From assembly GCA_937951455.1 (NCBI GenBank), contig CALFBU010000193.1, positions 1 to 10,751 of the forward strand: a stretch of DNA of 10,751 bases, given 5' to 3'. A program made the translations under genes and the position numbers. Positions 7,022 through 10,751 of this stretch are shown piece after piece. Positions within the stretch are counted from its first letter, which is position 1. Every line of letters starts with the position of its first letter. The notes under the pieces are model-generated. The model saw nothing but the letters and a program-made list of their open reading frames with translations, made no database searches and had not been told where the DNA came from. This DNA comes from an uncultured Rhizobiaceae group bacterium. GTDB taxonomy: Bacteria; Pseudomonadota; Alphaproteobacteria; Rhizobiales; Rhizobiaceae.

Positions 7022-7627
7022 TTACGCCCAAGGACGGTTTTCAGCATTCTTGTTTTCAAAGGCTGTAATATCATCTGCCTTGCCAAGGGTTTCGCCAATG
7101 TCATCGATACCCTCAAGCAAACGCTCTTTTCGGCTTTGATCAATATCGAACTTGATTGTACCGCCATCAGGACCTGAAATCGTTTGCGCTTCCAGATCAA
7201 CACTCACGGTTGAATTGGCACCGCGCTCAGCGTCATCCATCAATTTATCAAGTTCGTCCTGGGAAACGACAACCGGCAAAATACCGTTTTTGAAACAGTT
7301 GTTGTAAAAAATATCAGCAAAGCTGGTTGAGATCACACAACGAATGCCAAAATCAAGCAGCGCCCAAGGCGCGTGCTCGCGAGACGAACCACAACCAAAG
7401 TTATCACCCGCAACCAGAATTTGTGCTTTTTCGTAGGCAGGCTTGTTCAAAACAAAATCAGCATTGTCAGTACCATCTTCATGGTAACGCATTTCAGCAA
7501 ACAGACCTTCGCCCAAACCGGTACGCTTAATGGTCTTAAGATAGTCTTTTGGAATGATCATATCCGTATCAATGTTGATAATCGGCATTGGTGCTGCAAC
7601 AGCAGTAAGTTTTGTGAATTTTTCCAT
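7022..7627 (-). CDS. leuD: 3-isopropylmalate dehydratase small subunit
   Basis: LeuD is the small subunit of isopropylmalate isomerase; with LeuC, which carries the 4Fe-4S cluster, it converts 2- to 3-isopropylmalate in leucine synthesis. The 201-residue product has the usual length. Visible motifs are [16 protein letters not shown] (18-33) and the swivel-domain signature [17 protein letters not shown] (74-90), followed by [20 protein letters not shown], all typical. leuC is not in the window, so the two subunits are encoded apart here or leuC lies beyond an edge. An AGGA occurs upstream but about 14 bases from the ATG, so the ribosome binding site is weak or distant. The M23 gene separates leuD from leuB on the opposite strand, so they cannot form a simple operon. 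Confidence 0.97.
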   Translation of the reverse strand: MEKFTKLTAVAAPMPIINIDTDMIIPKDYLKTIKRTGLGEGLFAEMRYHEDGTDNADFVLNKPAYEKAQILVAGDNFGCGSSREHAPWALLDFGIRCVISTSFADIFYNNCFKNGILPVVVSQDELDKLMDDAERGANSTVSVDLEAQTISGPDGGTIKFDIDQSRKERLLEGIDDIGETLGKADDITAFENKNAENRPWA

Positions 7628-7661
7628 GCGCTTGTGATCTGTCCTGAAATGATTTTGACCA

Positions 7662-7680
7662 GCGCATAGCGGGTATGCGC
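7662..7680. repeat. Inverted repeat in the leuD leader
   Basis: GCGCATA (7662-7668) and TATGCGC (7674-7680) are perfect inverted copies around a 5-base spacer, 35 bases upstream of the leuD start codon. It could form a short hairpin in the leuD leader RNA or be a dimer-binding operator. No T-run or leucine-rich leader peptide is visible nearby, so a classical leucine attenuator is not supported. The remaining gap up to 7846 holds the cytochrome b561 promoter and nothing else I can name. Confidence 0.35.
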
Positions 7681-7782
7681 GACAATCAAACTATTGTTAT
7701 TGATTGAGGCAAAAACACCATAACATGGCCTTTTGTCAAGCTTTTAGCCCCTGCATGAAAGATTATAACGCACACCAGATGA

Positions 7783-7810
7783 TTGACGCGCAAAAACTTA
7801 ATCCTATACC
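7783..7810 (+). promoter_or_regulatory. Sigma-70-like promoter of the cytochrome b561 gene
   Basis: TTGACG (7783-7788) and TATACC (7805-7810) are separated by 16 bases, matching the -35 and -10 consensus at 5/6 and 4/6 positions. A start of transcription near 7817 would leave a leader of about 30 bases that carries the strong GAGGAG ribosome binding site (7835-7840), 6 bases before the ATG. No operator is evident. Confidence 0.5.
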
Positions 7811-7846
7811 TTATTCATAAAGGGCATAACTGGTGAGGAGTAAACC

Positions 7847-8401
7847 ATGAGCGAAGCAACGACCATGAATGCGGGTGAAACACGCGGTTATTCACGCGCC
7901 ATGCGAACCATTCATTGGGTCATGGCAGCCATGATGATTTATGTGATTATCGTAGGTTTTTTGATGGGCAACGGCTTTAAAGTGGGTAAGCATTACGATT
8001 GGCACCGCGCTACCGGATTTCTATTAATGATGTTGGTTGTGGTGCGCGTTATCATTGCCAAACTCAGCAAACCGCCTCTACCCAAACACGTCGGCGATAA
8101 AGGCCTACAACAAACCGCAGCCATCACGGTTCATCGGCTTCTTTATGCGTCTTTATTCATTCAGCCATTTTTAGGCTGGTATGCCACCAACACATGGGGT
8201 GTTAAAAACATACCGTTTTTCTTTGGATTGACCTTACCGCCGATTGCGGAGAAGAATCGCGAATGGGGAAATCAGCTTCTGGAATATCACCATTATCTGG
8301 GTCTGTTTATTACTGCCCTTGTCATAACCCATATTGGCGCAGCTCTCATGCATCAATTTGTATTCAAGGATGATCTTATCAAGCGCATGTTGAAAACCTG
8401 A
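7847..8401 (+). CDS. Cytochrome b561 (bacterial CybB type)
   Basis: A 184-residue four-helix membrane cytochrome of the bacterial b561 family, which holds two b-type haems and moves electrons between the quinone pool and periplasmic acceptors; E. coli CybB relatives oxidise superoxide to reduce quinone. Helices lie at about 22-42, 54-72, 92-111 and 147-170. Candidate haem-ligand histidines fall where expected: H23 (TIHW) in helix 1, H53 (YDWHRATG) in helix 2, and H148/H149 (EYHHYLG) with H162 (THIGA) in helix 4; which pairs bind each haem is not settled here. The length is standard. The start is fixed by the GAGGAG site 6 bases upstream. The stop TGA directly abuts the stop of the convergent gene. 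The physiological partner is unknown; no YceI or catalase gene adjoins it. Confidence 0.93.
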   Translation: MSEATTMNAGETRGYSRAMRTIHWVMAAMMIYVIIVGFLMGNGFKVGKHYDWHRATGFLLMMLVVVRVIIAKLSKPPLPKHVGDKGLQQTAAITVHRLLYASLFIQPFLGWYATNTWGVKNIPFFFGLTLPPIAEKNREWGNQLLEYHHYLGLFITALVITHIGAALMHQFVFKDDLIKRMLKT

Positions 8402-9142
8402 TTAAAACAACATCCAGATGCCCATGAACATCATCATAAGGTTTTCAGTGAGCGAAACAAAACCTAAAGGTACATTGCTGTCGCCGCCCACGCATGCACA
8501 CTTTAGTTCCCGTTTTTCGACATAGACCGCCTTGAATACGGAGTATGCGCCAATCGTACCGATGAAAAGCATAATCGGCGATGCAATCCATACGAGCGCA
8601 CCGGAAAGCATGAGAATACCGCTCAGGGCCTCTGCAAAGGGGTAGATTTTTCCGTAAGGCAACCACCGCTTGGCCAAGACATCATAATTGAGAAACATCG
8701 TAGCGAAGCGCTCCACATCCTGCAGTTTCTGGATTGCAAGGAAGCAGACCGAAATCGCGATGAACCATTCAAATATTTTTACAGGCGCGAAAGAACCCAA
8801 AGTGGCGTAAACCAGCGCAATCGACATTAAGAATGCGACGGAAAAAATCGCGATGACAGGCTGATAACTTGTTTCATCCTTGTTTTTGACCGATTTACCA
8901 AGATGCTCTCGAAGCGCATCATGCCCACCAATATGCTCGCCCTCTATCCATATCTGAGGCGTTGTTTTCACATCGTGCTTTTCCTTGAAAGCATCTACCT
9001 CATCACGTGATGTAAAAGTATAATCCTTGATCTCAAAGCCCTCGCGTTCCAGCAAGTCTTTTGCTTTCAAACCAAAGGGACAAGTATGGTCTTTCATATC
9101 CATGCGATAAAGTTCGGCGGTTTTCATAACTTCAAAATCCAT
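8402..9142 (-). CDS. Glutaredoxin-MauE (DoxX-like) fusion membrane protein
   Basis: A 246-residue two-part protein. Residues 8-82 form a glutaredoxin-like domain: active site C21-P-F-G24 (only the first cysteine of CxxC), the cis-proline in KTTPQIWI (P62), and GGHDAL (72-77) for glutathione binding. Residues 94-246 form a membrane domain with about five helices (95-116, 123-140, 166-187, 189-208, 226-246), resembling MauE/DoxX redox-associated proteins. The CACVGG motif (C215, C217) between the last two helices is the MauE-type cysteine pair. Inference: glutathione- or thiol-linked electrons pass from the cytoplasmic glutaredoxin to the membrane cysteines and perhaps to periplasmic thiols. 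No mau genes are present, so methylamine oxidation is not implied. The start at 9142 is uncertain: no Shine-Dalgarno is seen, and M6 (9127), M14 or M16 would keep the domain. It is divergent from sitA and stop-to-stop with cytochrome b561. Confidence 0.85.
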   Translation of the reverse strand: MDFEVMKTAELYRMDMKDHTCPFGLKAKDLLEREGFEIKDYTFTSRDEVDAFKEKHDVKTTPQIWIEGEHIGGHDALREHLGKSVKNKDETSYQPVIAIFSVAFLMSIALVYATLGSFAPVKIFEWFIAISVCFLAIQKLQDVERFATMFLNYDVLAKRWLPYGKIYPFAEALSGILMLSGALVWIASPIMLFIGTIGAYSVFKAVYVEKRELKCACVGGDSNVPLGFVSLTENLMMMFMGIWMLF

Positions 9143-9165
9143 GTTTCAACATATTGGTTACTCTA

Positions 9166-9182
9166 CAAATAAGCATTATTTG
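9166..9182. promoter_or_regulatory. 17-bp dyad upstream of the glutaredoxin-MauE gene
   Basis: CAAATAA (9166-9172) and TTATTTG (9176-9182) are perfect inverted arms around GCA. The dyad is centred 32 bases upstream of the glutaredoxin-MauE start. Read on the - strand it begins GCAAATAAT, close to GCAAATCAT in the dyad at 9208-9224. It may be an operator for the same Fur-superfamily regulator; this is inferred from symmetry and shared half-site only. Confidence 0.4.
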
Positions 9183-9207
9183 CCCTATGTACCAGTCAAA
9201 TTTCTTT

Positions 9208-9224
9208 TTGCGAATGATTTGCAA
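9208..9224. promoter_or_regulatory. Fur/Mur-like 17-bp dyad upstream of sitA
   Basis: TTGCGAATGATTTGCAA is a dyad of 8+1+8 bases with a single mismatched pair. It ends 6 bases before the sitA -35 hexamer. In Rhizobiales and relatives, sit operons are repressed by the manganese-responsive Fur homologue Mur, whose sites are dyads of this general kind with TGCAAAT-like arms. Position, size and downstream gene agree. A perfect 10-bp palindrome, TGCAATTGCA (9220-9229), overlaps its right end. Confidence 0.55.
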
Positions 9225-9229
9225 TTGCA

Positions 9230-9258
9230 TTGACAGTTAAGAATCATTCTAATATTTT
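9230..9258 (+). promoter_or_regulatory. Sigma-70-like promoter of sitAB
   Basis: TTGACA (9230-9235), a perfect -35, is followed after 17 bases by TATTTT (9253-9258), a 4/6 match to the -10. The predicted start near 9265 would give a leader of about 29 bases with AGGAG at 9278-9282, 11 bases before the ATG. Dyads lie just upstream and within the spacer, so a repressor bound to either could block polymerase. Confidence 0.6.
9240..9250. promoter_or_regulatory. Short dyad inside the sitA promoter spacer
   Basis: AGAATCATTCT is a perfect 5+1+5 dyad lying between the -35 and -10 of the sitA promoter. Its AATCATT core is the inverse of AATGATT in the dyad centred 29 bases upstream. It could be a second Fur-type site; it is short, so chance is possible. 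Confidence 0.4.
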
Positions 9259-9293
9259 CAATCTCTGATCGTAGGACAGGAGTTTAAAACCGC

Positions 9294-10187
9294 ATGAACC
9301 TTAAAGCCGCTTTGAGCGCTCTTTTATTGTTACTCTTTACATGCACACAAACTGCATTTGCTGATGACAAATTAAAGGTCGTAACCACCTTTACGGTGAT
9401 TGCAGACATGGCGCGCAATGTGGCGGGCGATGCAGCCACTGTTGAATCAATTACCAAACCTGGCGCAGAGATTCATGGCTATCAACAAACGCCACGCGAT
9501 ATCATTCGCGCACAAGATGCAGACCTCATATTATGGAACGGCATGAATCTTGAAGTTTGGTTTGAGCAATTTTTCGGTAATCTCAACAATATTCCAAGCG
9601 TTACGGTTAGCGACGGGGTTCAACCCATGAGCATTGCGCAAGGGCCCTATACTGGCAAGCCCAATCCGCACGCTTGGATGTCGCTGGAAGCCGCCCTGAT
9701 TTACATCGATAATATCCGCGATGGCCTCGTCAAATATGATCCTGAAAATGCAGAAATTTACAAAAAGAACGCTGAAAATTATAAGACAGAAATCACCAAC
9801 GTCATTTCGCCATTAAAAGAACAAATCCTCGCAATCCCGGAAGAGAAGCGCTGGCTGGTTTCGAGCGAAGGGGCGTTTAGTTATCTCGCGCGTGATTTTC
9901 AAATGAAAGAGCTGTATCTCTGGCCGATCAACGCAGACGCGCAAGGAACGCCACAACAGGTACGCAAAGTGATTGACACGGTGCGCGAAAATAACATTGA
10001 GGTCATCTTTTCTGAAAGCACTGTTTCCAACGCGCCTGCAAAACAAATCGTGCGCGAAACCAACGCCAGGTATGGCGGGATTTTATACGTCGACTCATTG
10101 AGTGAGCCAGACGGCGAGGTGCCAACTTATCTGGATCTACTTCGAACAACGACTCAAACCATCGTTGATGGACTGACAGGGCAATGA
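9294..10187 (+). CDS. sitA: Periplasmic Mn/Fe-binding protein of the SitABCD transporter
   Basis: The 297-residue solute-binding protein of a cluster A-I (TroA-type) ABC importer for Mn2+ and Fe2+. The signal peptide ends TAFA, with likely cleavage before D24. The four metal ligands are visible: H61 (AEIHGYQ), H126 (PNPHAWMS), E192 (SSEGAFSY) and D267 (LYVDSLS). Their spacing of 65, 66 and 75 closely follows PsaA (H67, H139, E205, D280). Glu at the third position, and the absence of a His-rich loop, indicate Mn/Fe rather than a ZnuA-type zinc binder. The motifs [32 protein letters not shown] and [10 protein letters not shown] are typical of SitA. The stop TGA overlaps the next start (ATGA), so the operon is translationally coupled. 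Upstream dyads suggest repression when metal is plentiful. Confidence 0.94.
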   Translation: MNLKAALSALLLLLFTCTQTAFADDKLKVVTTFTVIADMARNVAGDAATVESITKPGAEIHGYQQTPRDIIRAQDADLILWNGMNLEVWFEQFFGNLNNIPSVTVSDGVQPMSIAQGPYTGKPNPHAWMSLEAALIYIDNIRDGLVKYDPENAEIYKKNAENYKTEITNVISPLKEQILAIPEEKRWLVSSEGAFSYLARDFQMKELYLWPINADAQGTPQQVRKVIDTVRENNIEVIFSESTVSNAPAKQIVRETNARYGGILYVDSLSEPDGEVPTYLDLLRTTTQTIVDGLTGQ

Positions 10188-10751
10188 CCAACGCACCATC
10201 CGGAATCACAGTAAAGGATGTAACCGTCACCTATCGAAACGGTCACACGGCTTTACGCGATACAAGTTTTGAAATTCCAAAAGGCACGATTAGCGCACTC
10301 GTTGGCGTTAATGGTTCAGGCAAGTCAACACTCTTCAAGGCCATCATGGGGTTCGTACCAACCGCTAGGGGAAGCGTCGAGATCTTTGGCAGTAGCGTGA
10401 AGGAAGCGCTTAAAAACAATATCATTGCCTACGTCCCTCAAGCAGAAGAAGTGGACTGGAGCTTTCCCGTTCTGGTTGAAGATGTCGTCATGATGGGACG
10501 CTATGGCCATATGAACTTCATGCGCATTGCCAGCGCCAAAGACAAGGATACGGTGAGAAATGCACTTGAACGCGTTGGTATGACGGAGTTTAAAAAACGC
10601 CAAATCGGAGAACTTTCTGGAGGCCAGAAAAAGCGTGTTTTTCTGGCGCGTGCACTGGCGCAGGAAAGCAAAATCATTTTGCTGGATGAGCCTTTCACCG
10701 GCGTCGACGTTAAGACCGAAGAAGCCATCATCAAACTGCTGCAAAAGCTCC
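10184..10751 (+). CDS. sitB: ATP-binding subunit of the SitABCD Mn/Fe transporter, 3' end cut by the window
   Basis: The first 189 codons of an ABC transporter ATPase; the frame is open at the right edge. Domains appear in order: Walker [10 protein letters not shown] (41-49), Q-loop VPQ with Q86, signature LSGGQKKR (144-151), Walker B IILLDEP (164-170) with catalytic E169, and D-loop TGVD (172-175). The segment after the Q-loop, [19 protein letters not shown] (88-106), is characteristic of the Mn/Zn-type importer ATPases. The H-loop and C-terminus lie outside the window. The start ATG overlaps the sitA stop by 4 bases. The membrane subunits sitC and sitD would be expected next, beyond the right edge. 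Confidence 0.93.
   Translation, partial: MTNAPSGITVKDVTVTYRNGHTALRDTSFEIPKGTISALVGVNGSGKSTLFKAIMGFVPTARGSVEIFGSSVKEALKNNIIAYVPQAEEVDWSFPVLVEDVVMMGRYGHMNFMRIASAKDKDTVRNALERVGMTEFKKRQIGELSGGQKKRVFLARALAQESKIILLDEPFTGVDVKTEEAIIKLLQKL

Noticed and set aside
7734..7739. Perfect TTGACA on the - strand upstream of leuD
   Set aside because: No acceptable -10 element stands 16-18 bases downstream (the position reads GTTTTT), so I do not call a promoter.
8402..9142. Methylamine utilisation (mau) locus, because of the MauE-like domain
   Set aside because: No methylamine dehydrogenase subunits or other mau genes are nearby, and MauE-like domains occur widely in unrelated redox proteins.
10325..10744. 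139-codon reverse-strand open frame inside sitB
   Set aside because: Antisense to the Walker A to Walker B region, which fully explains the sequence.

Overview
The window looks like chromosomal DNA of an alphaproteobacterium, most likely a marine or host-associated relative of the Rhizobiales (Hyphomicrobiales). The basis is the style of the proteins (LeuB, LeuD, LpdA, SitA, DUF6314), the gene repertoire and a GC content that looks mid-40s by eye. Genus cannot be assigned from sequence reading alone. Almost every base is used: most neighbours overlap or lie within a few tens of bases, and no tRNA, rRNA, insertion sequence, CRISPR array or phage gene is visible.

Left part (1-4417, all + strand). 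The window opens in the last 60 codons of lpdA (dihydrolipoyl dehydrogenase). A 193-base gap carries a perfect 14-bp palindrome. A 615-residue haem peroxidase of the animal (myeloperoxidase/cyclooxygenase) superfamily follows, with its haem-ligand, calcium and ester-linkage residues intact; this is the least routine gene here. A 10-bp hairpin separates it from a TerB-family gene, which overlaps a class I glutamine amidotransferase gene by 8 bases. Then come yggT (small membrane protein) and an unrecognised secreted protein with four cysteines.

Middle part (4405-7627). leuB and a DUF6314 gene form a - strand pair. leuD lies further right on the - strand. Between leuB and leuD, on the + strand, sits a secreted M23-type metallopeptidase gene. 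LeuB and LeuD are two enzymes of leucine synthesis; leuC and leuA are not in the window.

Right part (7847-10751). A cytochrome b561 gene with a good promoter and ribosome binding site runs head-on, with no gap, into a glutaredoxin-MauE fusion gene on the - strand. The fusion gene is divergent from sitA-sitB, the first two genes of a Mn/Fe ABC transporter operon that leaves the window. The 151-base divergent region holds a consensus-like promoter for sitA and three dyads of the type bound by Fur-superfamily repressors. One dyad lies just upstream of the glutaredoxin-MauE gene and shares a half-site with the sit dyad, which suggests that the membrane redox protein and the metal importer may be controlled together.

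Most of the window is ordinary housekeeping. The points that deserve attention are the haem peroxidase with its unassigned N-terminal region, the glutaredoxin-MauE fusion, and the shared operator-like sequences between it and sitA.
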